NCBI GenBank assembly: GCA_018266955.1
Contig: JAFDZI010000021.1
Location: forward strand, 25,580-89,579
Reading direction: 5' to 3'
Length of the DNA stretch: 64,000 nucleotides
Source of the DNA: Bacteroidota bacterium
GTDB lineage: Bacteria; Bacteroidota; Bacteroidia; Flavobacteriales; Weeksellaceae
Shown: positions 16,648 through 25,005 of the stretch, one piece after another
Numbering within the stretch: the stretch's first letter is position 1
Layout of the letters: each line of letters opens with the position of its first letter
Notes under the pieces: model-generated
The model's input: the letters and a program-made list of their open reading frames with translations, nothing else
Databases searched by the model: none
What the model was told of the DNA's origin: nothing
Position numbers and translations under genes: made by a program

Positions 16648-17832
16648 ATGCAAAAAATATTAATTGTAGAGGACGAAAAACCAATTTCTGACGCCCTTAT
16701 TAGTGTGCTTTCCGATGAATTAAAGGAATATGAATTTGAAGTAGCCAACGATGGTGCTGATGGGCTGAAAAGAATTGAAAAAGAGGATTATGCCCTTGTA
16801 ATTTCTGATATTAAAATGCCCAAAATGTCTGGTGATGAATTGTTGAAAAATGCAATTCAAATGAAACCGGATACTACATTCTTAATGATTTCTGGACATG
16901 CTGATATAGAATCGGCAGTTTCTTGTCTAAAAATAGGTGCCTTTGATTTTATTGAAAAACCAATTGATTTGAATCGTCTATTTCAAAGTGTAAAGAATGC
17001 TTTGGATAAAAATTTGCTTCAAAAAAACAATCAACAACTTCATAAAGAAAATTCAACCCTGAAAAAGAAAGTCAATAAAAAACACCAAATGATAGGTGAA
17101 AGTGTTGCACTTCAAAAAATTCAGGAAATGATAGAGAAGGTGGCGGTATCTGACGCCAGGGTGCTAATCACTGGTCCCAATGGAGCTGGTAAGGAATTGG
17201 TGGCTCATGCCATTCATGCACAAAGCGAAAGATGCAAAGGACCAATGGTGGAAGTAAACTGTGCTGCAATACCTTCGGAACTGATAGAATCTGAATTGTT
17301 TGGCCATGTGAAAGGATCTTTTACCGGTGCCATAAAAGACAAACAAGGAAAATTTGAATTGGCCAATAATGGCACTATATTCTTAGATGAAATTGGAGAT
17401 ATGAGCCTGATTGCACAAGCCAAAGTACTCCGAGCGCTGCAAGAAAATAAGGTCTCACCAGTGGGAAGCGACAAGGAAATAAAAGTAGATGTGCGTGTTT
17501 TGGCTGCAACCAATAAAGACATGAAAAAAGAAATAGCAGAAGGTAGGTTTAGAGAAGATCTATACCATCGTTTGTCAGTTATCGAAATTCATGTACCTGC
17601 TTTGGATGACAGAAAAGAAGATATCCCTCTGTTGGTTCATCATTTTGCTAAAACCATTGCCGAAGAGCAAAAAACCATACAAAAGGAATTTGCATCGGAA
17701 GCCATAGAATCATTACAACATTATTCTTGGACAGGAAATATCCGAGAATTGAGAAATGTAGTAGAAAGGCTTATTATTTTGGGTGGAAATCCAGTTACAG
17801 CTGAAGATGTGCACAGTTTTGTTAGAAAATAG
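16648..17832 (+). CDS. Response regulator with sigma-54-interacting AAA+ domain, no DNA-binding domain
   Basis: A 394-residue NtrC-type activator. The receiver domain (residues 1-120) has VEDEKPISDAL, the phospho-acceptor aspartate in VISDIKMPKMSGDE near residue 54 and the lysine in FDFIEKPID near 105. A short coiled linker leads to the AAA+ domain (about 145-385) with an atypical Walker A GPNGAGKE, the sigma-54 contact loop GSFTGA in place of GAFTGA, Walker B FLDEIGD and RFREDLYHRLSV. The protein ends soon after the R-finger region (EDVHSFVRK), so the Fis-type helix-turn-helix is missing. It may therefore act from solution. No partner kinase is adjacent. Confidence 0.92.
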   Translation: MQKILIVEDEKPISDALISVLSDELKEYEFEVANDGADGLKRIEKEDYALVISDIKMPKMSGDELLKNAIQMKPDTTFLMISGHADIESAVSCLKIGAFDFIEKPIDLNRLFQSVKNALDKNLLQKNNQQLHKENSTLKKKVNKKHQMIGESVALQKIQEMIEKVAVSDARVLITGPNGAGKELVAHAIHAQSERCKGPMVEVNCAAIPSELIESELFGHVKGSFTGAIKDKQGKFELANNGTIFLDEIGDMSLIAQAKVLRALQENKVSPVGSDKEIKVDVRVLAATNKDMKKEIAEGRFREDLYHRLSVIEIHVPALDDRKEDIPLLVHHFAKTIAEEQKTIQKEFASEAIESLQHYSWTGNIRELRNVVERLIILGGNPVTAEDVHSFVRK

Positions 17833-17884
17833 ATATTAATAGAATAGATAAATTAATATTTTTTTTACAATAAACATTCATCAT

Positions 17885-17911
17885 TTGCGGTAATTTTGCC
17901 GCAATTTTTTT
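17885..17911 (+). promoter_or_regulatory. Hairpin that overlaps the -7 box before the MATE gene
   Basis: TTGCGG and CCGCAA (17885-17890 and 17899-17904) flank TAATTTTG, a match to the -7 consensus, and seven T residues follow. It can be read as the terminator of the upstream regulator gene, as the promoter of the MATE gene, or as a promoter with an operator palindrome around it. Confidence 0.55.
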
Positions 17912-17930
17912 ATCTCTATACAATTATACT

Positions 17931-19271
17931 ATGTTTTTAAATAAAAAATATACCAAAGCAAGTCTTACCCTAGCTTTACCCGTAATGCTTACCCAAGTTG
18001 GACAAGTATCTGTTAATCTTTTTGATAATATTATCGTAGGAAAACTATTAGGAGCAGATGCGTTAGCGTCGGTTTCCTTAGGAAATGCTATTTTTTTCTC
18101 GGTATTTGTTTTTGCATTGGGTTTTTCATTTGCCATTCCTCCTTTGGTATCCGAAGCTAAATCTCAGGGAGATCACGAAAAAATAAATTCTGTCTTCAGA
18201 CATGGTTTTGTCATCAATTTAGGAATAGGAATTCTTTTGATGGGATTGTTGTTCGCTTTAATGCCAATGCTGTACCACATGGATCAGCCGGCAAAGATTA
18301 TCCCAGATACCGTTAGTTTTTTGTCCATCATGATTGTGAGTATTGTCCCATTCATGGTGTTTCAGACTTATCGTGAAGTTTCCGAAGGCCTCTCTTATAC
18401 CATTGGGGTAACCAAAGCCACCATTTTGGCAAATATCATCAATGTCATTCTTAACTATGTCTTCATCAAAGGGATGTTTGGAATTAGTCCTATGGGGGTG
18501 CAAGGATCTGCTTTGGCAACTTTAATAGCTCGAGTATTTATGATGATTTTCTTGTATTTCGTTATGCTAAAAGAAGAAAAAACAAAAAGATACATCAAAG
18601 AATTTTCTCTTAAAATAGCCTTGTTTTCAAAAAAAATGTTTAGAACCATGCTGAAGTTAGGGTTACCCACGGCATTACAAATGTTGTTTGAAGTAACTGC
18701 TTTTGCGGCGGCTGCTTTTATATGTGGGTTAATTTCTGCTACCGATATTGCTGCTCACCAAATAGCCCTCAGTATGGCGAGTTTTACATTTAATTTATGT
18801 ATTGGTTTCTCGGTTGCTTCTACCGTAATGATTGGAGGTAAATTGGGGGAAAGAAAATTTGATGAAATTAAAAAAATTGGAATCAATAATTTTAAATTGG
18901 CATTTTTATTCATGCTTTGTAGTGGAACATTTTTTATTGTAGCACGCGATGTTTTGCCAACATTTTTTACCAAAAAAGAAGATGTGGAAGTTATTGCATT
19001 GGCTTCTAAGTTACTAATCATTGCGGCTCTTTTTCAATTGTCCGATGGCATTCAGGTGACGGCATTAGGAAGTATGCGTGGCTTACAAGATGTGAAAATC
19101 CCTTCTATTATTACCTTTATTGCTTATTGGGTGATTACCATCCCGCTGGGGTATTATCTTTGTGTAGTAAGAGAAATGGGAGCATGGGGAATGTGGATAG
19201 CCTTAGGCTTAGGTTTAACTATTTCGGCTGTATTGTTGGTGAGAAGGTTTTTGAATCATCGATTTGCTTAA
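17931..19271 (+). CDS. MATE family multidrug/cation efflux transporter
   Basis: A 446-residue inner-membrane protein with twelve hydrophobic segments in two similar halves, as in NorM/DinF proteins that export cationic drugs in exchange for sodium or protons. Family features are the start LTLALPVMLTQVGQVSVNLFDNIIVGKLLGADALASVSLG (in consecutive short blocks from residue 12) and the second-half repeat LGLPTALQMLFEVTAFAAAAF near 242. The length is typical. The substrate is unknown. It is followed by a 180-bp gap with a leader repeat and an acetyltransferase gene on the same strand. Confidence 0.93.
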   Translation: MFLNKKYTKASLTLALPVMLTQVGQVSVNLFDNIIVGKLLGADALASVSLGNAIFFSVFVFALGFSFAIPPLVSEAKSQGDHEKINSVFRHGFVINLGIGILLMGLLFALMPMLYHMDQPAKIIPDTVSFLSIMIVSIVPFMVFQTYREVSEGLSYTIGVTKATILANIINVILNYVFIKGMFGISPMGVQGSALATLIARVFMMIFLYFVMLKEEKTKRYIKEFSLKIALFSKKMFRTMLKLGLPTALQMLFEVTAFAAAAFICGLISATDIAAHQIALSMASFTFNLCIGFSVASTVMIGGKLGERKFDEIKKIGINNFKLAFLFMLCSGTFFIVARDVLPTFFTKKEDVEVIALASKLLIIAALFQLSDGIQVTALGSMRGLQDVKIPSIITFIAYWVITIPLGYYLCVVREMGAWGMWIALGLGLTISAVLLVRRFLNHRFA

Positions 19272-19307
19272 TGTATTTTTAGCAATAAAATTGTAATAAA
19301 TTCTAAA

Positions 19308-19428
19308 ATGAAATCACGATACTACATTTCTTCACGCAATTAATAATTATCGATTCCAACTTAAAAAGAAGGGATAGAAATACAGGAGATAATAAACGAT
19401 TGACTCCATCGAACCACTTCGTTAGGTT
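19308..19428 (+). repeat. Leader repeat element, copy 2 (long form)
   Basis: Starts ATGAAATCACGAT, has AATTAATAATTATCGATTCC in the middle and ends with CGATTGACTCCATCGAACC followed by ACTTCGTTAGGTT at 19416-19428. The order and spacing match copies 1 and 3. The last base is 25 bp before the ATG of the CAT-like gene. No confident promoter was found above it. Confidence 0.7.
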
Positions 19429-19453
19429 CATTAAATACAATAAAAATATACAA

Positions 19454-20077
19454 ATGAAATCAAAGATTAATATTGATCAATGGAATAGAAAAGAACATTT
19501 TCTTTTCTTTTCAAAATTTACTGAACCATTTTTTGGTGTTACTGTAAAAATAGATGTTACGAATGCTTACTATAAGGCTAAAGAAAATGGAATTTCCTTT
19601 TTTCTACATTATTTGTATTGTGCATTAAAAGCTGCTAATCAGATTGAAAATTTCCGTTATAGAATTATCGACCAACAAGTGTATAATTTTGATAAGGTGC
19701 ATGCTTCGCCTACCATCAATCGGCCCAACGGAACTTTTGGTTTTGCCTATATGAATTATGATGAGGACGAAAATGTTTTTTATAAAAATGCTTTGGCAGA
19801 AATAGAACAAGTACAACAAACCAATCTGCTTTTACCTGCTAATTCTGGAGAAAATGTTATTCATTTTTCAGCTCTTCCATGGCTCGATTTTACGAGCATT
19901 TCTCATGCACGAAGCTTCGATTTTCCGGATAGTTGCCCAAAAATTTCTTTTGGAAAAATGACAGACAATAATGGAGTAAAAGAAATGCCAGTTTCGGTAC
20001 ATGTTCACCACGCACTCATGGATGGATACCATGTAGGTATGTTTATTGAAAATTTTCAAAATCTTTTGAACTTATAA
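19454..20077 (+). CDS. Chloramphenicol acetyltransferase-like (CatA family) acyltransferase
   Basis: A 207-residue protein of the CAT fold. The catalytic signature HHALMDGYHVGMFIENFQ sits near residues 183-200, with the active-site histidine in VHHAxxDG, and the N-terminal IDQWNRKEHFLFFSKF and the FSALPWLDFTSISHA segment are typical. Family members acetylate the 3-hydroxyl of chloramphenicol using acetyl-CoA, but many chromosomal relatives act on other acceptors, so resistance should not be assumed. The ATG at 19454 is chosen because it begins the CAT homology and follows the leader repeat; an upstream TTG frame lies inside the repeat. Confidence 0.85.
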   Translation: MKSKINIDQWNRKEHFLFFSKFTEPFFGVTVKIDVTNAYYKAKENGISFFLHYLYCALKAANQIENFRYRIIDQQVYNFDKVHASPTINRPNGTFGFAYMNYDEDENVFYKNALAEIEQVQQTNLLLPANSGENVIHFSALPWLDFTSISHARSFDFPDSCPKISFGKMTDNNGVKEMPVSVHVHHALMDGYHVGMFIENFQNLLNL

Positions 20078-20218
20078 AAATCTTTTTTTAATTCATAACC
20101 TTTGATTTGCTTCAAAGCTAATGATAATAATAGGTACGGAAGTTTTGAGCCTAAAAAATGTCTATTAAGCCTAATCCTTAAAATGGAATTTTTAAAACTA
20201 ATTTTTAACTATTTAAAC

Positions 20219-20252
20219 CAAAAATCCGCCTTCAATAGAAGACGGATTTTAT
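20219..20252. terminator. Bidirectional terminator between the CAT-like gene and pruA
   Basis: AAAATCCG pairs with CGGATTTT, and an inner CTTC/GAAG extends the stem. The A and T flanks suit both convergent genes. Confidence 0.8.
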
Positions 20253-20270
20253 ATTTATAAGGGTTATATT

Positions 20271-21896
20271 TTATCCTAAGAAAGGGTATTTATAGCTTCT
20301 TGGTGCTACAAATGTCTCCTTAACAGAACGAACAGAAACCCAACGCATTAAGTTCATTTTAGAACCGGCTTTGTCATTAGTTCCGGAAGCTCTGGAGCCA
20401 CCGAAAGGCTGTTGACCTACCACGGCACCGGTTGGCTTGTCGTTAATGTAAAAGTTTCCAGCAGCGTTTTCTAAAGCGTGGTATGCCTCCTCAATAGCGT
20501 AACGATCTTTAGAGAAAATAGATCCGGTTAGAGAATATGGAGAGGTTTCATCTACCAATTTTAAAGTTTCTTCCCACTTACTGTCTTCATACACAAAAAT
20601 GGTAAGTACAGGACCGAAAATTTCTTCACAAATAGAAGAATACTGAGGGTTAGAAGTTAAAATAACGGTAGGAGCTACAAACCATCCCTTGGAATCGTCA
20701 TAAGTTCCTCCGAAAACGATTTCTGCATCGCTGTCATTTTTAGCATTGTCGATGTATTTTTTGCATTTTTCGAAAGAACCTTTGTGGATAACTGCATTCA
20801 CGAAATTGCTGGTGTCTTCTGGGCTACCTACTTTGATGGTGCTTAACTGGCTTCCCATTTCAGTTTTTACCGCTTCCCAAAGGGATTGTGGAATATAGGC
20901 TCTGGAAGCAGCAGAACATTTTTGTCCTTGGTATTCGAAAGCGCCTCTTACCAAAGCAGTTGCTACTTCAACAGAATCCGATGATGGGTGAACCATGACG
21001 AAGTCTTTACCTCCAGTTTCTCCAACAATTCTTGGGTAAGATTTGTATTTGTGGATGTTGTCGCCAATCATTTTCCACATGTTTTGGAAAACGGAAGTGG
21101 ATCCGGTGAAATGCAATCCGGCGAAATCTTTATGAGACAATATTTTTTCGGCAGTTTCGGCTCCATCGGTAATCACCATGTTGATGACACCATCCGGAAG
21201 TCCGGCTTCTTTGAATATTTTCATCAGAACATGGGCAGAATATACTTGGGAAAGCGATGGTTTCCAAACCACTACATTGCCTAGCATCGCCATACATGTA
21301 GGTAAGTTAGCAGCAATTGCAGTGAAGTTGAAAGGAGTCACGGCAAAGCAGAATCCTTCAAGAGGTCTGTACTCGGAACGGTTCCACATACCTTCGCTGG
21401 AAACCGGTTGCTCAGAATACATTTCGGTCATAAATTCTACATTGAATCTCAAGAAATCAATCAGTTCGCAAGCGGCATCAATTTCGGTTTGGTGTACATT
21501 TTTTCCTTGACCAATCATGGTGGCAGCATTCAGCTCATCTCTGTAAGGACCTGCGATAAGGTCGGCCATTTTCAGGAAGATGGAAGCTCTTTGCTCCCAA
21601 CCTAGGGCACTCCATTTTTTCTTGGCTGCTAAAGCAGTTTCAATGGCCATATCTACATGGCTCATATTACCGTAATGATAGAAACCTAAATCGTGCTGAT
21701 GGTCTTGTGGAGACTCTAATCGGTTATGGATAGAGGTTTTAATTTCTTTACCTCCGATAACCATAGGAACTTCGATTTTTTGGTTCCACATTTCTTTATA
21801 CTTAGCAATCAATGATGCTACTTCTGGGCTTCCCGGAGCATAAGTTCTTACTGGCTCATTGGTAGCAAAGGGTACTTGAGAAAGTGCTTTTGACAT
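20271..21896 (-). CDS. pruA: L-glutamate gamma-semialdehyde dehydrogenase (1-pyrroline-5-carboxylate dehydrogenase)
   Basis: A 541-residue NAD-dependent aldehyde dehydrogenase that oxidises glutamate semialdehyde to glutamate in proline and arginine breakdown. It belongs to the eukaryote-like P5CDH group by length and by the start FATNEPVRTYAPGSPE. The catalytic segments are visible: EYRPLEGFCFAVTPFNFTA near 176, GETGGKDFVMVHP near 291 with the general-base glutamate, and FEYQGQKCSAASRAYIP near 320 with the nucleophilic cysteine. It stands alone; no putA or proline transporter is near. A good promoter lies at 21976-22006. Confidence 0.95.
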   Translation of the reverse strand: MSKALSQVPFATNEPVRTYAPGSPEVASLIAKYKEMWNQKIEVPMVIGGKEIKTSIHNRLESPQDHQHDLGFYHYGNMSHVDMAIETALAAKKKWSALGWEQRASIFLKMADLIAGPYRDELNAATMIGQGKNVHQTEIDAACELIDFLRFNVEFMTEMYSEQPVSSEGMWNRSEYRPLEGFCFAVTPFNFTAIAANLPTCMAMLGNVVVWKPSLSQVYSAHVLMKIFKEAGLPDGVINMVITDGAETAEKILSHKDFAGLHFTGSTSVFQNMWKMIGDNIHKYKSYPRIVGETGGKDFVMVHPSSDSVEVATALVRGAFEYQGQKCSAASRAYIPQSLWEAVKTEMGSQLSTIKVGSPEDTSNFVNAVIHKGSFEKCKKYIDNAKNDSDAEIVFGGTYDDSKGWFVAPTVILTSNPQYSSICEEIFGPVLTIFVYEDSKWEETLKLVDETSPYSLTGSIFSKDRYAIEEAYHALENAAGNFYINDKPTGAVVGQQPFGGSRASGTNDKAGSKMNLMRWVSVRSVKETFVAPRSYKYPFLG

Positions 21897-21975
21897 ATTA
21901 TTTTTATTAAATTATAAAATTATTCTCCATCTTTTTCAATGATAATCTTGATGAAGATTTTATTAAACATTCCTA

Positions 21976-22006
21976 CAAAGTTAAGGGTTTTCATTTGCAA
22001 TACAAA
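21976..22006 (-). promoter_or_regulatory. Promoter of pruA
   Basis: On the minus strand TTTG (22006-22003), a 19-bp spacer and TAACTTTG (21983-21976) match the Bacteroidota -33/-7 consensus exactly. The leader is about 75 nt. Confidence 0.7.
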
Positions 22007-22093
22007 GCCAATCAGAAGTGATTTTTCACAGACTGATGACAAACTATAGTTGGATTTAAATTATTTATCCAAAGTTTCTATTGAACGACTAAA

Positions 22094-22642
22094 TCATTGT
22101 TCATTAGTTGATTTTTCACCCGTACTGGATAATTTTATTTTCCTAACATTAGCTGGTTGTATTGTATAATTAGGTCTTCTGGCTACATATAATCTGGATT
22201 TGTCCAGCCTAGTGATACACACCTTGTCGGATTGGTTGCCTCCCAAAACATGATAACATTCCTGATCTTCGCCTATGTAAAGTCCAACATGGCCTGCGGT
22301 TTTCCCGTTATTGGTTTTTCTTGTGAAAACCAAAACATCTCCTAACATAGGTTCTGGAGATAGTTTGCCAAAGTTTCCCCAATTAAGTGCCCAAAGTGGA
22401 TCTTTTACCATTTGTTTGGCACTTCGTTTGGCAACTACAGCTATAAATAACCCACACCAGGGAATTTTATCAGCCAAATAAACATTGGCAACACTACCAC
22501 CAATTTCCTTGGCCCAAGCAATGATGGTAGGATTGTTTTTGTGACCTAAAGTTTCGGAAATATCATATAAATCCAAGGCTTTTTTTATCATAATTGGTCC
22601 ATTTTCTTTTAGCAACCAATTGTATTTTAAAGGTAATGACAT
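22094..22642 (-). CDS. TIGR02594-family NlpC/P60-like hydrolase
   Basis: A 182-residue protein that fits the TIGR02594 group of small cysteine peptidases, often found near phage lysis genes and taken to cut cell-wall peptides. The catalytic cysteine would lie in DKIPWCGLFIAVVAKRS near residue 62, the histidine in AGHVGLYIGED near 118, with CYHVLGGNQSDKV just after. There is no signal peptide. No other phage gene is near, so this is either a chromosomal relic or a domesticated enzyme. A minus-strand TAAATTTG box at 22678-22671 lies upstream. Confidence 0.8.
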   Translation of the reverse strand: MSLPLKYNWLLKENGPIMIKKALDLYDISETLGHKNNPTIIAWAKEIGGSVANVYLADKIPWCGLFIAVVAKRSAKQMVKDPLWALNWGNFGKLSPEPMLGDVLVFTRKTNNGKTAGHVGLYIGEDQECYHVLGGNQSDKVCITRLDKSRLYVARRPNYTIQPANVRKIKLSSTGEKSTNEQ

Positions 22643-22670
22643 GAGGAATGGTTTTTAGTAGTTAGTACTA

Positions 22671-22678
22671 CAAATTTA
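22671..22678 (-). promoter_or_regulatory. -7 box TAAATTTG before the TIGR02594 gene
   Basis: The minus-strand TAAATTTG is about 28 bp before the start codon. No clear TTTG partner is present. Confidence 0.4.
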
Positions 22679-23033
22679 TTGGAAAAACGATAGATTATTT
22701 CAGGGTTTTATCCCTATTTTTTGTTGGCTATTTTACAAAATATCTTTTTTTAATTTTCCTAAAATTTATCTCTATGTACTTCTAAACTATGTTGTTAAGC
22801 GTTTTTAGGTTTTTTATTTTGCAATGCAGGTATATTGGATCGTTTAATTTTAATTAATGCTAATTTTTGCATCAAGTCTTCGTGAACAATTACCATCATT
22901 TTTTATTTTCATGATAAATCCCGTTCTTTGTTTTTCGTTTATGGATTGCTCTGGGTTTGGGTATTTTATTTAAATTCAAATTATTTCTAATCATGATTCT
23001 TCCTCCTATCAATTTCCATTCAAAACTGTCAGT
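22679..23033. other. Gene-free AT-rich intergenic stretch
   Basis: Together with the leader repeat that follows, about 550 bp separate the TIGR02594 and ArsC-like genes. I see no open reading frame of useful length, no tRNA and no clear hairpin in this part. The promoter of the ArsC-like gene should be here but no exact TAnnTTTG was found. Confidence 0.5.
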
Positions 23034-23153
23034 ATGAAATCGGTTTTAACAAGTTTTTACAAACAATTGATCTTCATCGACTTCTATTAAAAAAAATGAA
23101 GAAAAATACCAATGAAGATGGCGATTGACTTGGTCGGACCACTTCGTTAGGTT
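23034..23153 (+). repeat. Leader repeat element, copy 3 (long form)
   Basis: Begins ATGAAATCGG, contains AAGTTTTTACAAACAATTG and TCATCGACTTC, then ATGAAGATGGCGATTGACTT and CACTTCGTTAGGTT, ending 36 bp before the ATG at 23190. The first 51 bases align without a gap to copy 1. ATCTTCAT at 23070-23077 can pair with ATGAAGAT at 23112-23119. Confidence 0.75.
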
Positions 23154-23189
23154 GCCAAATGACTATTAAAAAACAATAAATATCTATAA

Positions 23190-23543
23190 ATGAATAAAGT
23201 ATTTTACCTAAAAACTTGTGGAACCAACAAGAAAATAATGTCCGAATTGGACCTAACCGGCTGGGAATTAAGAGAAATAAAATCCCAAGCGATACAAGAA
23301 GAAGAACTTGATGAAATGTACCGTTTGTCCCAATCTTATGAGGCCTTGTTTAGTCGTAAATCCACCCAGATAAAAGAGAGAAACATCGATGTGAAGTCAT
23401 TAACAGAAGAGGATTTTAAGCATTTAATTTTGGAACATTATTCCTTTTTAAAACGACCTGTTTTCCTTACCGACAAACAAATCTTCATAGGGAATGATAG
23501 AGAGAATTTAAACCGTCTCCATGAATTCTTTTCAATTAAGTAA
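23190..23543 (+). CDS. ArsC/Spx-like thioredoxin-fold protein
   Basis: A 117-residue protein of the ArsC/Spx/YffB type. The single redox cysteine lies in YLKTCGTNKKIMSEL at residue 10, in the CGTx context of glutaredoxin-dependent arsenate reductases rather than the CxxC of Spx. The C-terminal LKRPVFLTDKQIFIGND matches the family's conserved arginine-proline loop. Genuine arsenate reductase activity is not shown, and no ars genes are near. It has a long upstream region that carries a leader repeat, and a strong terminator. Confidence 0.78.
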   Translation: MNKVFYLKTCGTNKKIMSELDLTGWELREIKSQAIQEEELDEMYRLSQSYEALFSRKSTQIKERNIDVKSLTEEDFKHLILEHYSFLKRPVFLTDKQIFIGNDRENLNRLHEFFSIK

Positions 23544-23576
23544 TTTTTTGGGCAAGCATTTTTCACCATAAAAAAA

Positions 23577-23602
23577 GCCGTTGAATTTTATCTTCAACGG
23601 CT
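23577..23602. terminator. Bidirectional terminator between the ArsC-like gene and gcvT
   Basis: AGCCGTTGAA and TTCAACGGCT form a perfect 10-bp stem. A run of T residues follows it on the minus strand, so it is strongest for gcvT. Confidence 0.88.
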
Positions 23603-23623
23603 GATTTATTTTCCAATTTGGAA

Positions 23624-24706
23624 TTATACAAATGGTAATTTAACCACTTTTGCAGGTATATTTTTGTTTCGAATTTGGATGAAGATTTCAGATCCCAATT
23701 TGTTGTGAGGGTTATCGGCATAAGCCAATCCAACACCTACTTTTTTCATAGGGCTCATCGTTCCAGAGGTAACTTTGCCTATCACCTTTCCTTCTGCATC
23801 TACCACAGGGTAGTCGTGTCTTGGGATGGCTTTCTCCAACATTTCAAAACCAATTAACTTACGGTTCACCCCTTCTGCTTTTTGTTTTTCCAAAATTTCT
23901 TTGGCTACAAAATCCTTATCAAATTTCGTGATCCATCCCAAACCTCCTTCCAAAGGTGAAGTGGTATCGTCAATGTCGTTTCCATACAAGCAGAATCCTT
24001 TTTCTAATCTCAAAGTATCTCTGGCAGCCAATCCACAAGGAATTAAACCAAACTCTTCACCAGCTTCAGTGATGGCATCCCAAAGTTGTACAGCAGCATC
24101 ATTCGGGAAATAAATCTCGAAACCTCCACTTCCGGTATATCCTGTATTAGAGATAATTACCCCAGGTACACCTGCTACATCCCCCGTAGTGAAGTGGTAG
24201 TAAGGGATTTCCGATAGGTTTACGGAAGTTAGTTTTTGTAAAGTTTCCGTAGCTTTCGGACCTTGTATGGCAATTAGCGACATGTCATCAGAAGCATTGG
24301 TCATTTTTGCGCCAAATTTCTCGTTGTATTTAGACATGTGTGCCCAGTCTTTATCAATATTTGAAGCATTAACCACTACAAAATATTTTTCATCCTCCAT
24401 TTTGTAAATAATCAAATCATCCACAATACCTCCGTTTTCATTTGGTAAACAAGAATATTGTGCCTTTCCATTGCTTAGGGAATCTACATTATTGCTGCCT
24501 ACAAACTGTAAAAGAGCTTTTGCTTGAGGCCCTTCAATAAAAAACTGACCCATGTGGGATACATCGAAAATACCTACTTTTTCTCGTACAGCAAAATGTT
24601 CTTCTGTAACACCAGAGTACTGAACCGGCATTTCAAACCCAGCAAAAGGAACAATCTTAGCTCCCAAAGCCACATGCTTATCAAATAGAGCGGTTTTCTT
24701 TTCCAT
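23624..24706 (-). CDS. gcvT: Aminomethyltransferase, glycine cleavage system T protein
   Basis: A 360-residue tetrahydrofolate-dependent T protein that releases ammonia from the lipoyl-bound aminomethyl group of the H protein and forms methylene-THF. The family start HVALGAKIVPFAGFEMPVQYSGV, the GIFDVSHMGQF block near residue 46, NTGYTGSGGFEIYFP near 187 and GLAARDTLRLEKGFCLYGND near 227 (each given in part) are present, and the length is typical. The P protein gene gcvP lies about 32 kb away at 56317, and no gcvH is in the window. Confidence 0.96.
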   Translation of the reverse strand: MEKKTALFDKHVALGAKIVPFAGFEMPVQYSGVTEEHFAVREKVGIFDVSHMGQFFIEGPQAKALLQFVGSNNVDSLSNGKAQYSCLPNENGGIVDDLIIYKMEDEKYFVVVNASNIDKDWAHMSKYNEKFGAKMTNASDDMSLIAIQGPKATETLQKLTSVNLSEIPYYHFTTGDVAGVPGVIISNTGYTGSGGFEIYFPNDAAVQLWDAITEAGEEFGLIPCGLAARDTLRLEKGFCLYGNDIDDTTSPLEGGLGWITKFDKDFVAKEILEKQKAEGVNRKLIGFEMLEKAIPRHDYPVVDAEGKVIGKVTSGTMSPMKKVGVGLAYADNPHNKLGSEIFIQIRNKNIPAKVVKLPFV

Positions 24707-24744
24707 AACTTTTTACGCGTATTTATTTTATTTAAAATTTTATT

Positions 24745-24885
24745 TTTTTAGGAGCAACACAAGGATTGCTTCTTATACAATTCGTACCCGCTTTCCATTA
24801 CAATCTTTGCCATTTCCATTGCTTTACCCTCACTATGGCAAAGGATTTCCATTACAATCGGGGCTATTTACCTCAGTTTAACTAT
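24745..24885. repeat. Palindromic intergenic repeat of flavobacterial type
   Basis: Between gcvT and idi, the phrase TACCCGCTTTCC leads into a hairpin made by ATCTTTGCCAT and ATGGCAAAGGAT and then TTACAATCGGGGCTATT. From memory, similar CCGCTTT ... CGGGGCTAT elements are scattered in Flavobacterium and Chryseobacterium genomes. A second, diverged example may be at 61784-61862. There is no coding potential. Confidence 0.5.
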
Positions 24886-24904
24886 GATTTCATATTTTTA
24901 AATC

Positions 24905-25005
24905 CTCTTCATCACCTCATCACCTCATCACTACATCACTACATCACTACATCACTACATCCCTTCGTCCCTTCATCCCTTCAATCCCTTCAATCCCTCA
25001 ATCAC
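24905..25005. repeat. Tandem low-complexity repeat running into the end of idi
   Basis: Consecutive 8-mers CATCACTA, then repeats of CATCCCTT and TTCAATCCC. The last units are read in frame by idi and produce its GLKGLKG end. Confidence 0.8.

Noticed and set aside
17885..17904. Sigma-54 (-24/-12) promoter before the MATE gene
   Set aside because: The GG and GC doublets are not at the 10-bp spacing of the TGGCAC-N5-TTGC pattern; the site is better explained as a hairpin around a TAnnTTTG box.
19400..19453. N-terminal extension of the CAT-like protein from a TTG at 19400
   Set aside because: The extension is encoded by the leader repeat, which also lies before unrelated genes, so its coding frame there is accidental.
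22094..23190. Prophage remnant
   Set aside because: Only one hydrolase of a type used by phages is present; no structural, integrase or attachment sequences are seen.
24905..25005. CRISPR array
   Set aside because: The units are 8-9 bp direct tandem repeats without spacers and no cas gene is in the window.
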